Made by a program: the position numbers and the translations under genes. Below the pieces are notes generated by a model that was given only the letters and a program-made list of their open reading frames with translations, was not told where the DNA came from and searched no databases. From contig NZ_JBKIWZ010000001.1 in the NCBI RefSeq assembly GCF_050157905.1, forward strand, positions 3,038,001 to 3,102,000: DNA of 64,000 nucleotides, given 5' to 3'. Each line of letters opens with the position of its first letter. Position 1 is the first letter of the stretch. Below are positions 1-8,975 of the stretch, piece after piece. The DNA comes from Pantoea sp050157905. Its GTDB lineage: Bacteria > Pseudomonadota > Gammaproteobacteria > Enterobacterales > Enterobacteriaceae.

Positions 1-1211
1 CACCAGCGCCATCATCACGCCGCGCAGCTGCATCCGCCATTTTTCGCTGCTGACACGGCCATCCGGCAGCGGATGGGGTGCATCCCTGAGCGGCTCATCC
101 AGCGCCACCACCAGCAGATCGAGATCCGGCCCCAGCTGCCCCAGCCGTTCGGCAAAACTGTCGCGCCGCCAGCGCCGTAGCGGGCGACGGCCGGTCACAA
201 TTTTGCCCAGATTATGCTCGCGGGCGTAGCCCAGCACCGCTTCCGCCTCATCCGGTTCAGAGAGCGTGGCGGTTTCCGCCCCCAGCTCCTGCGCCAGCTG
301 TAAGGTGCGCAGAATCGCCCGTCGGCGGGCTTCCGGCAGCCGGTGCAATCGGGGCGTTTCAACATAGACCGCGTGCCACTCACTGCCGAGCCGCGCGGCC
401 AGCCGGGCGGCGGTGCGCACCAGCTTTTCACTGCCGCTGTCGTCACCAATGCAGAGCAGAATCGCGTCACGGGTGTGCCAGACGCGATCCCGGCCCTGCT
501 GATCACGCCAGGCACGCATCTGATCGTCCACCCGATCGGCCGTGCGGCGCAGGGCCAGCTCACGCAGGGCGAAGAGGTTGCCTTTGCGGAAAAAGTTTTC
601 GATGGCGCGTTCCGCGCGGTCGCCAATGTAAACCTTGCCCTCTTTCAGCCGCTGACGCAGATCGTCAGGGGCAGATCGACCAGCACCACCTCATCCGCGC
701 TATCGAAGAAGGGATCGGGCACGGTTTCACGTACCTGAATGCCGGTCACGCCCCCGACCACATCGTTAAGGCTTTCCAGGTGCTGCACGTTAACGGTGGT
801 GAGGACGTCGATGCCCGCTTCCAGCAGCTCCTCGATATCCTGCCAGCGTTTGGGATGGCGCGATCCCTGAACGTTGGTATGCGCCAGCTCATCCATCAGG
901 ATCACGGCCGGATGGCGGGCCAGTGCGGCATCCAGATCGAACTCTGCATGGCGTGAACGACCGGTGGCGCGGCGCGGCAGCAGCGTTAAGCCTGTCAGCA
1001 GCTGGGCAGTTTCCGGCCGCTCATGGGTTTCAACCACGCCGATCAGGACATCCAGCCCCTGCGCACGCAGCCGCTGTGCCTCCTGCAGCATGGCGTAGGT
1101 TTTGCCCACGCCTGCACAGGCACCAAAGTAAATTTTCAGTCGCCCGCGATGCGTTTCGCGGTTCGCCTGCAGCAGCGCGTCAGGGTCGGGACGCTGAGGT
1201 TCGTGGTTCAT
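1..1211 (-). pseudogene. kdpD: Sensor kinase KdpD, 5' part, frameshifted and cut by the window edge
   Basis: Membrane sensor kinase of the KdpD/KdpE system that induces the Kdp potassium pump. Only the N-terminal cytoplasmic region is present: a KdpD domain with the Walker-like motif GACAGVGKT at residues 30-38, then a USP-like region. Translation from the ATG at 1211 (16 nt after kdpC) is KdpD-like up to VDLP near base 670, then leaves the family and stops at 645. KdpD residues (DDLRQRLKEGKVYI and onward) resume in the next frame and stay open to base 1. The coding strand has four C (668-671) where five would restore the frame, so one base is missing. This is either a real mutation or a sequencing error. 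The membrane and kinase domains lie outside the window. Confidence 0.85.
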
Positions 1212-1227
1212 CGCTTTCTTAACACCA

Positions 1228-1794
1228 TTACAGTTCGTTGAGCGCCATATTCAGCTGCAACACATTGACAGTCGGCGTCCCCAGGAAAGGCATCAGCGGA
1301 CGGTGCGTCATCTTCTCAATCAGCGCCTCTACCTGCGGTAACGGCAAATGGCGGCTGGCAGCAATACGCGGCGCCTGCCACAGGGCAGCCTGCGCCGAAA
1401 TATCGGGGTCCAGGCCGCTGGCGGAGGCGGCCACCAGCTCAACCGGCACTGCGGCAGATGCCTGCGGATTAGCCGCGCGCAGTGCCGCGACGCGCTCCGC
1501 TACCGCCTTGTCCAGCGCCGGGTTACTGGCGGCCAGATTACTGCCGCCGGAGGAGAGCGGGTTATAGGGCTTATCACTGGTGGCGGAAGGGCGGCCCCAG
1601 AAATAACCGGGCTGCGTGAAGTTCTGGCCAATCAGCGCTGACCCGCGAGCAGCGCCCTCCTCTTCCAGCAGCGAGCCGCCGGACTGAGAAGGAAACAGCG
1701 CCTGCGCCAGTCCGGTGGTAAGGAAAGGATAAACCACGCCGGTAACCAGCGTAAGCAGCAACAGCAGTAAAACGGCCGGACGTAACTGACTCAT
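1228..1794 (-). CDS. kdpC: Potassium-transporting ATPase subunit KdpC
   Basis: Single-span subunit of the high-affinity K+ pump KdpFABC in the inner membrane; it bridges KdpA and KdpB and supports ATP use by KdpB. The product is 188 aa, the usual family length. One N-terminal membrane helix spans about residues 7-27, followed by a soluble domain with the family blocks GQNFTQPGYFWGRPSAT and SGLDPDIS. The start follows a GGAG-type ribosome site and lies 10 nt after kdpB. It is the fourth gene of the kdpFABCD transcription unit. Identification rests on direct recognition of these blocks and on operon position. Confidence 0.97.
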   Translation of the reverse strand: MSQLRPAVLLLLLLTLVTGVVYPFLTTGLAQALFPSQSGGSLLEEEGAARGSALIGQNFTQPGYFWGRPSATSDKPYNPLSSGGSNLAASNPALDKAVAERVAALRAANPQASAAVPVELVAASASGLDPDISAQAALWQAPRIAASRHLPLPQVEALIEKMTHRPLMPFLGTPTVNVLQLNMALNEL

Positions 1795-1804
1795 TTTTCT
1801 CTCC

Positions 1805-3853
1805 TCAGGCCATGCCTGATAACACTAACAGCAGATCGATGGCTTTGATGCCGACGAACGGCACCAGCAGACCACCCAGCCCGTAAATCAGCAGGTTGCG
1901 ACGCAGCAGGGCCGCCGCGCTGAGCGGGCGATAGCTAACGCCTTTCAGCGCCAGCGGGATCAGGAAAATAATCACCAGCGCGTTAAAGATCACTGCCGAC
2001 AGAATGGCGCTGGCGGGCGAGTGCAGCTGCATTACATTAAGCATGTTGAGCTGCGGATAGGTCGCCGCAAACGCCGCCGGAATAATGGCGAAATATTTCG
2101 CGACATCGTTGGCGATGCTGAAGGTGGTGAGCGAACCACGCGTCATCAGCATCTGTTTGCCGATGTGTACCACCTCCAGCAGCTTGGTCGGGTTTGAGTC
2201 GAGATCGACCATGTTGCCCGCCTCTTTTGCCGCCTGCGTACCGGAGTTCATCGCCACCGCCACATCCGCCTGCGCCAGGGCAGGGGCATCGTTGGTGCCG
2301 TCACCGGTCATCGCCACTAACCGCCCTTCCGCCTGATACTGGCGAATCAGTGCCAGCTTCGCTTCCGGCGTCGCCTCAGAGAGAAAATCATCCACGCCCG
2401 CTTCGGCGGCAATTGCCGCCGCCGTCAGCGGGTTGTCGCCGGTGATCATTACCGTTTTGATGCCCATCTTGCGCAGCTCGGCAAAACGCTCTTTGATGCC
2501 GCCTTTCACGATATCCTTCAGCGCCACTACGCCCAGCACGTTCGCCCCTTCGGCGACCACCAGTGGCGTTCCGCCCGTGCGGGCGACCTCTTCCACCTGA
2601 GCGTTGACCTCGGCAGGAAAACGGCCCTGATTCGCTTCAATGTGGCGACGTACCGCATCCACAGCGCCCTTGCGGATCAGGCGATCCTGCACGTTGACGC
2701 CGCTCATGCGGGTCTGCGCAGAGAAGGGAATAAAGCTGGCCCCCATGCTGCTGAGATCGCGCTCGCGCAGATTAAACTGCTGTTTCGCCAGCACCACGAT
2801 GCTGCGGCCTTCCGGCGTCTCATCGGCCAGTGAGGCGAGCTGCGCGGCATCGGCCAGCTGCTCTTCGCTCACGCCCGGCGCGGGCAGGAACTGGGTTGCC
2901 TGACGGTTGCCGAGCGTGATGGTGCCGGTTTTATCCAGCATCAGCACGTCTACATCCCCCGCCGCCTCAACTGCGCGACCACTGGTCGCGATGACGTTGG
3001 CCCCCAGCATCCGGCTCATACCGGCCACACCAATCGCCGACAGCAAGCCCCCGATGGTGGTCGGGATCAGGCAGACCAGCAGCGCCACCAGCACCGTCAC
3101 GCTGACCGGCGTGCCGCCCCAGGCTGAGAACGGCCAGAGCGTCACGGTGGCCAGCAGAAAGACGATCGTCAGTGAGACCAGCAGGATGGTCAGTGCGATT
3201 TCATTCGGCGTTTTACGGCGTTTCGCGCCCTCAACCATGGCGATCATCCGGTCAAGGAAGGTTTCGCCCGGGTTGGCGCTACAGGTGATCACCAGCCAGT
3301 CCGAAAGGATGCGGGTCCCGCCGGTAACAGAGGCGAAGTCCCCACCCGATTCACGGATCACCGGTGCAGACTCACCGGTAATCGCACTCTCATCCACCGA
3401 GGCACCGCCCTCCACGACTTCTCCGTCGCAGGGAATGATGTCACCTGCCTCTACCAGCACCGCGTCGCCTTTGCGCAGCTGATCGGCGGCCACCTGCTGC
3501 CACTCTGCACCATAGCGCGCCGCCGCGAGTTTTTTAGCAAAGCTGGTCTTTTTTACCCCTTTCAGACTGCTGGCCTGCGCCTTACTGCGTCCTTCCGCCA
3601 GCGCCTCCGCCAGGTTAGCGAACAGCACGGTAAACCAGAGCCAGAGCGCAATCGCGCCGGTAAAGCTGGCACTGCCGCTGATGTGGCCAGTCAGCATCGC
3701 CAGCGCCAGCAGCGAGGTCAGAACGCTGCCGAGCCAGACGACAAACATCACCGGATTACGGAATTGCACCCGCGGATCGAGCTTTTTCACCGCATCCCAG
3801 GCCGAGGTACGCAGCAGGGCTGCGTCGAATAATGCCTGTTGTTGACGACTCAT
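1805..3853 (-). CDS. kdpB: Potassium-transporting P-type ATPase subunit KdpB
   Basis: Catalytic P-type ATPase subunit of KdpFABC in the inner membrane; it hydrolyses ATP through a phospho-aspartate and energises K+ uptake by KdpA. At 682 aa it matches the E. coli protein in length. The phosphorylation motif DKTGT has its Asp at residue 307. The actuator motif TGES lies before it, and GDGTNDAPALAQADVAVAM with the hinge aspartates lies in the C-terminal half; the membrane helices are arranged as in the family. The ATG overlaps the kdpA stop by 4 nt (ATGA), so translation is probably coupled. No key residue is missing. Confidence 0.98.
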   Translation of the reverse strand: MSRQQQALFDAALLRTSAWDAVKKLDPRVQFRNPVMFVVWLGSVLTSLLALAMLTGHISGSASFTGAIALWLWFTVLFANLAEALAEGRSKAQASSLKGVKKTSFAKKLAAARYGAEWQQVAADQLRKGDAVLVEAGDIIPCDGEVVEGGASVDESAITGESAPVIRESGGDFASVTGGTRILSDWLVITCSANPGETFLDRMIAMVEGAKRRKTPNEIALTILLVSLTIVFLLATVTLWPFSAWGGTPVSVTVLVALLVCLIPTTIGGLLSAIGVAGMSRMLGANVIATSGRAVEAAGDVDVLMLDKTGTITLGNRQATQFLPAPGVSEEQLADAAQLASLADETPEGRSIVVLAKQQFNLRERDLSSMGASFIPFSAQTRMSGVNVQDRLIRKGAVDAVRRHIEANQGRFPAEVNAQVEEVARTGGTPLVVAEGANVLGVVALKDIVKGGIKERFAELRKMGIKTVMITGDNPLTAAAIAAEAGVDDFLSEATPEAKLALIRQYQAEGRLVAMTGDGTNDAPALAQADVAVAMNSGTQAAKEAGNMVDLDSNPTKLLEVVHIGKQMLMTRGSLTTFSIANDVAKYFAIIPAAFAATYPQLNMLNVMQLHSPASAILSAVIFNALVIIFLIPLALKGVSYRPLSAAALLRRNLLIYGLGGLLVPFVGIKAIDLLLVLSGMA

Positions 3854-5538
3854 GAGGATTGTCCCTGAACAAGTTGCAGATGCTCAGCCACCGGACCCAG
3901 GGCCAGAGCAGGAATAAAGGTCAGTGCACCCACCAGCAGAACGGTGCCAATCAGCAGCGCAATAAACAGCGGGCCATGCGTTGGCAGCGTACCGTTACCC
4001 ACCGGCTGCACTTTTTTCACCGCCATCGCACCGGCAATGGCCATGACCGGAATGATGATGCCGAAACGGCCCAGCAGCATGCAGACAGCCAGTAACAGGT
4101 TCCAGAACGGGGTGTTAGCACTCAGTCCGGCAAAGGCGCTGCCGTTGTTATTGGCTGCCGAGGAGACCGCATAGAGCACTTCGCTGAAGCCGTGAATGCC
4201 CGGGTTGGCCATGGCGCTGCGTCCGGCGTCCGTCATCATCGCCAGGGCTGTGCCAATCAGCACCAGCGCCGGCGTGACCAGAATCGCCAGCGCGGTCATC
4301 TTCATCTCCCACACGTCGACTTTTTTACCCAGGAACTCCGGGGTACGGCCAATCATCAGTCCGGCAATAAACACCGCCAGCAGCACAAACAGCAGCATGC
4401 CGTAGAGGCCTGCGCCGACACCACCAAAGACCACCTCGCCCAGCTGCATCAGCCACATCGGCACCATCCCGCCCAGTGCGGTAAAGGAGTCGTGCATTGC
4501 ATTCACCGCGCCGCAGGAAGCCGCTGTGGTAATCACCGCAAACAGGCTGCTGTTGAGGATGCCAAAGCGTGTCTCTTTGCCTTCCATGTTGACGGCGCTG
4601 TCTGCGCCCAGCTGCAGGAAGTGCGGATTACCCTGCAGTTCGGCCCACATCACCACCGCCACGGCAGCAACAAACATCAGCGTCATCGCCCAGAGCAGCA
4701 TGTGGCCCTGACGGCGGTCGCGCACGCTTTCACCGAATGCAAAGCAGAGTGCCGCCGGGATCAGGAAAATGCTGAGCATCTGCACCAGGTTCGTCAGCAC
4801 GGTCGGGTTCTCAAACGGATGGGCGGAGTTGGCGTTGAAGAAACCGCCCCCATTGGTGCCCAGCATTTTGATCGCTTCCTGCGACGCCACCGGCCCCATC
4901 GGCAGCGTCTGCTGCATGCCTTCCAGGGTAGTGAAGCTGTGATAGGGCAAAAAGTTCTGAATGCTGCCCTGACTGACAAAGAACAGCGCCATCAGCAGGC
5001 TGATGGGCAGTAAAACGTAGAGCGTGATACGCGTCAGGTCACGCCAGGCGTTACCCAGCGTCGCGCTGCTGCGATTCGCGAACCCCCGGATCAGGGCAAA
5101 CGCCACGGCGATGCCGGTTGCGGCAGAGAGGAAGTTCTGCACCGTCAGGCCCACCATCTGACTGAAATAGCTCAGGGTGCTTTCGCCACTGTAGGACTGC
5201 CAGTTGGTATTGGTGACAAAGCTCACAGCGGTATTCAGCGCCAGATGCCAGCTCAGGCCAGGCAGCTGCTGGGGATTCAGCGGCAGCGAGCCCTGCATCA
5301 GCAGAATCGCCAGCAGCAGCACGAAGCCCAGCGCATTGAACAGCAGAATCGCCAGCAGGTAGTGCGGCCAGCGCATCTCCGACTGCTGTGCGCCCAGCAG
5401 CCGCCATAATGGCGCCTCCAGACGGGCAAAGAGGGGTTTGTCCGCGATTAATGACGCCAGCCCCCGTCCCAGCGGCTGCGCCAGTACCATCAGCAGCACC
5501 AGATAAAATGCAATGAGTAAAAAAGCATTAGCCGCCAT
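3850..5538 (-). CDS. kdpA: Potassium-transporting ATPase channel subunit KdpA
   Basis: K+-binding and translocating subunit of KdpFABC, related to the SKT/Trk channel superfamily. The product is 562 aa, with many hydrophobic helices over its whole length. Selectivity-filter-type segments are visible, such as GTNGGGFFNANSAHPFENP (about residue 230) and SSAANNNGSAFAG (about residue 465), both typical of KdpA. The start ATG overlaps the stop of kdpF (TGATG), and the stop overlaps the start of kdpB by 4 nt, so kdpF, kdpA and kdpB form a tightly coupled cluster. Confidence 0.98.
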   Translation of the reverse strand: MAANAFLLIAFYLVLLMVLAQPLGRGLASLIADKPLFARLEAPLWRLLGAQQSEMRWPHYLLAILLFNALGFVLLLAILLMQGSLPLNPQQLPGLSWHLALNTAVSFVTNTNWQSYSGESTLSYFSQMVGLTVQNFLSAATGIAVAFALIRGFANRSSATLGNAWRDLTRITLYVLLPISLLMALFFVSQGSIQNFLPYHSFTTLEGMQQTLPMGPVASQEAIKMLGTNGGGFFNANSAHPFENPTVLTNLVQMLSIFLIPAALCFAFGESVRDRRQGHMLLWAMTLMFVAAVAVVMWAELQGNPHFLQLGADSAVNMEGKETRFGILNSSLFAVITTAASCGAVNAMHDSFTALGGMVPMWLMQLGEVVFGGVGAGLYGMLLFVLLAVFIAGLMIGRTPEFLGKKVDVWEMKMTALAILVTPALVLIGTALAMMTDAGRSAMANPGIHGFSEVLYAVSSAANNNGSAFAGLSANTPFWNLLLAVCMLLGRFGIIIPVMAIAGAMAVKKVQPVGNGTLPTHGPLFIALLIGTVLLVGALTFIPALALGPVAEHLQLVQGQSS

Positions 5539-5627
5539 CAGAAGGCCTCCGCATTTAACAGGGCATAAATCAGATAGCCCAGTAACAACACCACCAGCAC
5601 AATGCCGGTTATTACGCCCACGCTCAC
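5538..5627 (-). CDS. kdpF: Small Kdp subunit KdpF
   Basis: A 29-residue, single-helix peptide that stabilises the KdpFABC complex in E. coli. The translation begins MSVGVITGIVLVVLLLGY and ends LLNAEAF, essentially the KdpF signature. It starts with GTG at 5627; a GGAGG ribosome site (5633-5637) sits upstream. Its TGA stop shares bases with the kdpA ATG. It is the first gene of the operon and easy to miss because it is so short. Confidence 0.95.
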   Translation of the reverse strand: MSVGVITGIVLVVLLLGYLIYALLNAEAF

Positions 5628-5672
5628 AGGAACCTCCAGAGGTTTGGATTCAGGGTTTAGCTTGCGCGGAGA

Positions 5673-5727
5673 CGTATAAAGAAGGGGTTAAAATGCAGCG
5701 GGCAGGCGTAAAAATTGTGTAAAAATG
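5673..5727 (-). promoter_or_regulatory. kdp promoter with KdpE-type operator
   Basis: On the minus strand, 5727 to 5695 reads CATTTTTACACAATTTTTAC followed by GCCTGCCCGCTGC. This is a T-rich tract plus C-rich tail of the kind KdpE binds upstream of kdpFABC in E. coli. A TATAC -10 element lies at about 5673-5679, with no good -35 box, as expected for an activated promoter. Operator identity is inferred from resemblance and position. Confidence 0.7.
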
Positions 5728-5735
5728 GCGAAATA

Positions 5736-6902
5736 TCAGGCGACTTCCAGCGCCCAGATACGATTCAGATCGACGCTGTTCCACCGGGAGCTGTCTTCTG
5801 CGCCCACGATGCTATCGGTACAGAAACTGTCGCCTAAATCGAGCTGTTGCGGTTTCACTTCACGCTGGGCGTGCAGCGACCAGAAGACATGCACACAGGG
5901 ACGCATCAGCGATTTTTCGCCCGCTTTCACCACCAGGGCCACCCGGCCGGAGGCCAGACGCACCAGCGAGCCCACCGGATAGATGCCGATGGTGCGTATA
6001 AAGGTGTGCAGCAGGGCCGGATCAAAGTGGCCACGCCAGCTCATCATCTGATGCATCGCCTCTGCCGGTGTCCAGCCGTTGCGGTAGGCGCGGGTCGAAG
6101 TCACGGCATCATAGACATCACATACCGCCGACATGCGCGCGTAGAGCGAAATCTCCTCGCCTTTCAGCCTGTGCGGATAGCCACTGCCATCATATTTTTC
6201 ATGATGATGCAGCGCGATGTCGATCAGATCGCTATCCGCATCGCACTCAATCAGGATTTGTGCGCCTGTCACCGGATGCTCACGCATCACCCGCAGCTCC
6301 TCGTCGTCCAGGCTGCCGGCTTTATTCAGGATCGCCAGCGGCACAGCGGCTTTACCGACGTCATGCAGCAAACCACCCATACCCACCCGGCGCAACCCGT
6401 GCTCATCCAGACCCAGTTTTTTACCCAGCGCAATCATGAGTCCGCAGACGGCCATCGAATGCAGATAGGTATAGTCATCATGATTCTTGAGCCGCGCCAC
6501 GCTGAGCATGGCCGAGGGTTCACGCGTGATGGACCCGGCGATCTCATCCACCAGGCCCATCATATAGTCCAGCTTCAGGCTGTTGCCCAGCCTGACCTCA
6601 TTGAACATCGCCAGCACTTTCGTTTTGCCCTGCTGAAAGATCTGCTGAGCCTGATCCAGCTCCTGAAAAAAGGGCGTTCGGGCGATCGGTTTTGTTACGA
6701 TCGGGGAAGCGATCGGTGCCTGAACCGATCGATCGAGGTCGATCCAGAGCTGGCGGATCCCTTCGTTACGTAACAGGTCGATTTGTCGTGGATCGGCGAT
6801 CAGCATCTGATTATGAATGCGCTGGTCCTTTACCCACCAGACTTCCAGCTTGTGGATAAACATACCAGGGCGCAGTTCATCGATAGTAATCAGCTTTATC
6901 AC
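5736..6902 (-). CDS. HD-GYP domain protein, probable cyclic-di-GMP phosphodiesterase
   Basis: A 388-aa cytoplasmic protein. The N-terminal ~120 residues resemble the DUF3391 domain often found before HD-GYP. The HD-GYP domain follows, with H148, the pair H180-D181 in HDVGK, the HHHEKYDGSGYP motif at 222-233, and a following DVYDA block. HD-GYP proteins degrade cyclic-di-GMP, and all expected metal ligands and the GYP triad appear intact, so activity is likely. There is no membrane segment. It ends just upstream of the kdp operator and may be transcribed toward kdp, but nothing links the two functions. The substrate is inferred from the family. Confidence 0.88.
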   Translation of the reverse strand: MIKLITIDELRPGMFIHKLEVWWVKDQRIHNQMLIADPRQIDLLRNEGIRQLWIDLDRSVQAPIASPIVTKPIARTPFFQELDQAQQIFQQGKTKVLAMFNEVRLGNSLKLDYMMGLVDEIAGSITREPSAMLSVARLKNHDDYTYLHSMAVCGLMIALGKKLGLDEHGLRRVGMGGLLHDVGKAAVPLAILNKAGSLDDEELRVMREHPVTGAQILIECDADSDLIDIALHHHEKYDGSGYPHRLKGEEISLYARMSAVCDVYDAVTSTRAYRNGWTPAEAMHQMMSWRGHFDPALLHTFIRTIGIYPVGSLVRLASGRVALVVKAGEKSLMRPCVHVFWSLHAQREVKPQQLDLGDSFCTDSIVGAEDSSRWNSVDLNRIWALEVA

Positions 6903-7166
6903 GCTATCACTCCTTTATATCTGCGGGTGGTAAGGTGATAGGTGATATCGGCAGCTGGATAAATTTTCTTCAGGCTGTTTTGTGCGAAGCGCGTGGCCGC
7001 TTGTGTGGTCAGAGGAGCGCGCCCGCCGTGCTGAGAATCGCGGGCGGCTGTGAAAACGCCAGGCATGCTGTCTGTCCCAACGCAGTCAGAGAGCATGCAC
7101 ATCTCTGTCCCGTAAGGAAGGGGTTACTCTGCAGAGAGGCGACAGCGCCCCTCTTTATTCAGCCCA

Positions 7167-8558
7167 CTACAGGACCCTGATGCCCGCCTGTTTTTGCTGC
7201 CCGTCGCGGGCTGCAGGATGACGGGTCTGTTCACCTACCCGTTCAATCGGTCCCATTACCAGCAGGAACAGCAGAGCCGCGACCACACAGTGAGCCGCGA
7301 CAAATGCCAGCCCAATGCTGTAGTTGCCAGTCAGCCCGACGATAATGCCGAACAGCAGCGGTGTAGTGAAACCAGCAATGTTACCGATGCCGTTAAATAT
7401 GGCGCCCGCCAGGCCCACAGCCTCTTTGGGCGCGGTGTCGCTGATCACGGTCCAGGTGCCGGCGCCTGCAGCTACGCCTTTGCCAAAAAAGGCGAAAGAC
7501 ATGATGAGGATAATACCCGTATTACCGGGAATGATCGCCGCCAGTACCAGGCTGGAGGCCATCAGCATGCCCACGATATAGGGCGTTTTACGCGCCCGGG
7601 AGACACTCCACCCGCGGGCGATGAGCTTATCTGACAGGTAACCGCCGCTAATCCCACCCAGAAATCCCGCCAGCGCCGGGGCAATAGTGGCGAAACCCGC
7701 CTCCATAATGTCCATACCGCGAGCCTGTACCAGATAGATGGGAAACCAGGTGATAAAGAAATAGCTGAGCGCGATGATGCAGTACTGGCCCAGGTAAGCG
7801 CACCAGAGCATGCGATTGGTCAGCAGCGTTCTGAACATCGCTTTACTGACCGGAGGCCGTGCCTTCAGCGTCTGCTCGGCGTCGATATCCACCAGTCCGC
7901 CGCCCTCAATGATATGGCGCAGTTCGCTTTCCGATACGCCGGGATGTTTGCGCGGCTCCCGCATCCAGGCGACCCAGACAACCACGGCCAGCAGGCCGAT
8001 GCTCCCCAGCACAAAGAATGGCCATTCCCAGCCAAAACGTGAAACCAGCCAGCCGGAAAGCGGCGAGAAGATTGCCACCGCAAAATATTGCGCCGAACTG
8101 AACAGCGATGAGGCACGCCCCCGCTCTGAACCGGGGAACCACATAATGACGACGCGCGCATTGGCCGGGAAGCTGGGCGCTTCAATCAGTCCCAGCAGAA
8201 AGCGCAGAGTGAACATCAGCACCAGCGCACCGGTCATGCCGCTGGAGAACTCCCGTGTCAGCCCCATTGCCAGCGTTGAGAGGGACCAGAGCGCCAGCGT
8301 CACGCCGTACACCTTTTTCGCGCCGAAACGGTCAAGGAGCAGCCCGCCCGGGATCTGCCCGATGACATAGGCCCAGCTGAAAGCAGAAAGGATCAATCCC
8401 AGCTGAATTGCCGACAGGCCAAATGCCTCTTTGATCGCCGAGCCGGAGATCGAGAGGATCGAGCGGTCGGCATAGGCCACGACCGACAGGAACAGGATCA
8501 GAAAGAGGATCCCGATGCGGACATGGGAGGTGCGTTGAGTTGTCTGATATGCAGGCAT
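7167..8558 (-). CDS. MFS transporter of the ACS family (sugar acid or related anion)
   Basis: A 463-aa inner-membrane carrier with about 12 helices. The start resembles the GudP/GarP/DgoT group (ADRSILSISGSAIKEAFGLS, then QIPGGLLLDRFGAKKVYG), which imports glucarate, galactarate, galactonate or similar anions by proton symport. A soluble linker between helices 6 and 7 (about residues 205-245) is normal. The exact substrate cannot be read from sequence. It is divergent from the periplasmic binding protein at 8976, with a 417-bp gap, and no catabolic enzyme lies next to it. Confidence 0.85.
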   Translation of the reverse strand: MPAYQTTQRTSHVRIGILFLILFLSVVAYADRSILSISGSAIKEAFGLSAIQLGLILSAFSWAYVIGQIPGGLLLDRFGAKKVYGVTLALWSLSTLAMGLTREFSSGMTGALVLMFTLRFLLGLIEAPSFPANARVVIMWFPGSERGRASSLFSSAQYFAVAIFSPLSGWLVSRFGWEWPFFVLGSIGLLAVVVWVAWMREPRKHPGVSESELRHIIEGGGLVDIDAEQTLKARPPVSKAMFRTLLTNRMLWCAYLGQYCIIALSYFFITWFPIYLVQARGMDIMEAGFATIAPALAGFLGGISGGYLSDKLIARGWSVSRARKTPYIVGMLMASSLVLAAIIPGNTGIILIMSFAFFGKGVAAGAGTWTVISDTAPKEAVGLAGAIFNGIGNIAGFTTPLLFGIIVGLTGNYSIGLAFVAAHCVVAALLFLLVMGPIERVGEQTRHPAARDGQQKQAGIRVL

Positions 8559-8975
8559 GAGCTGGACTCCTTAAAAAGGACAGGTGACGCCACGAAGAGG
8601 TTCAGGAATAACGCTGAGATTTCCCGCTTCAGAAAATATAAGCAGGAGGCTGACGCGGGAGCATTGTGCGGATGTTGAGAATATCCGGGCCGATTGAATG
8701 GTTTTCTGACAACCTTCACAACCCTGAGTGCGATGCTGCACAAAAGTGTGAAAAGCCCCGGCTTACTGCCGCAGAGTGTGCGTCGTGTCGCGGATTTCGC
8801 AGGCACGGCGCACTATGGCGCACTGATTTCAGGCCAAAGTGTGGCATCGCCAGCAAGAGTGAAAAGGGCCGGTTGTCAAACCTCATGCCTGTTCATAAGC
8901 TGCCAATGATGATTTTTATCCATTAAGAATAAAAACGAAAAATCCGTTTCATCCGGTTAACCTCGGGAGTCTGCT
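8559..8975. other. Intergenic region between divergent MFS and binding-protein genes
   Basis: This 417-bp gap carries no convincing gene. It contains an inverted pair GACAACC (8707-8713) and GGTTGTC (8871-8877), plus several GTGTG-type repeats near 8755, 8777 and 8838. The last 50 bases before 8976 are AT-rich and probably hold the promoter of the binding-protein gene. No regulator gene is adjacent. Confidence 0.4.

Noticed and set aside
195..738. Open frames of 143 codons (minus) and 131 codons (plus) inside kdpD
   Set aside because: The true KdpD reading frame is open through the same stretch and matches the family; these are shadows exposed by the frameshift.
4192..5013. A 273-codon plus-strand frame rich in His, Arg and Gln
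   Set aside because: It is the antisense of kdpA; the composition is typical of a shadow of a membrane protein gene.
6899..7102. A 67-codon minus-strand frame before the HD-GYP gene
   Set aside because: No ribosome site, no recognisable sequence, overlaps the HD-GYP start; it is probably the 5' untranslated region.
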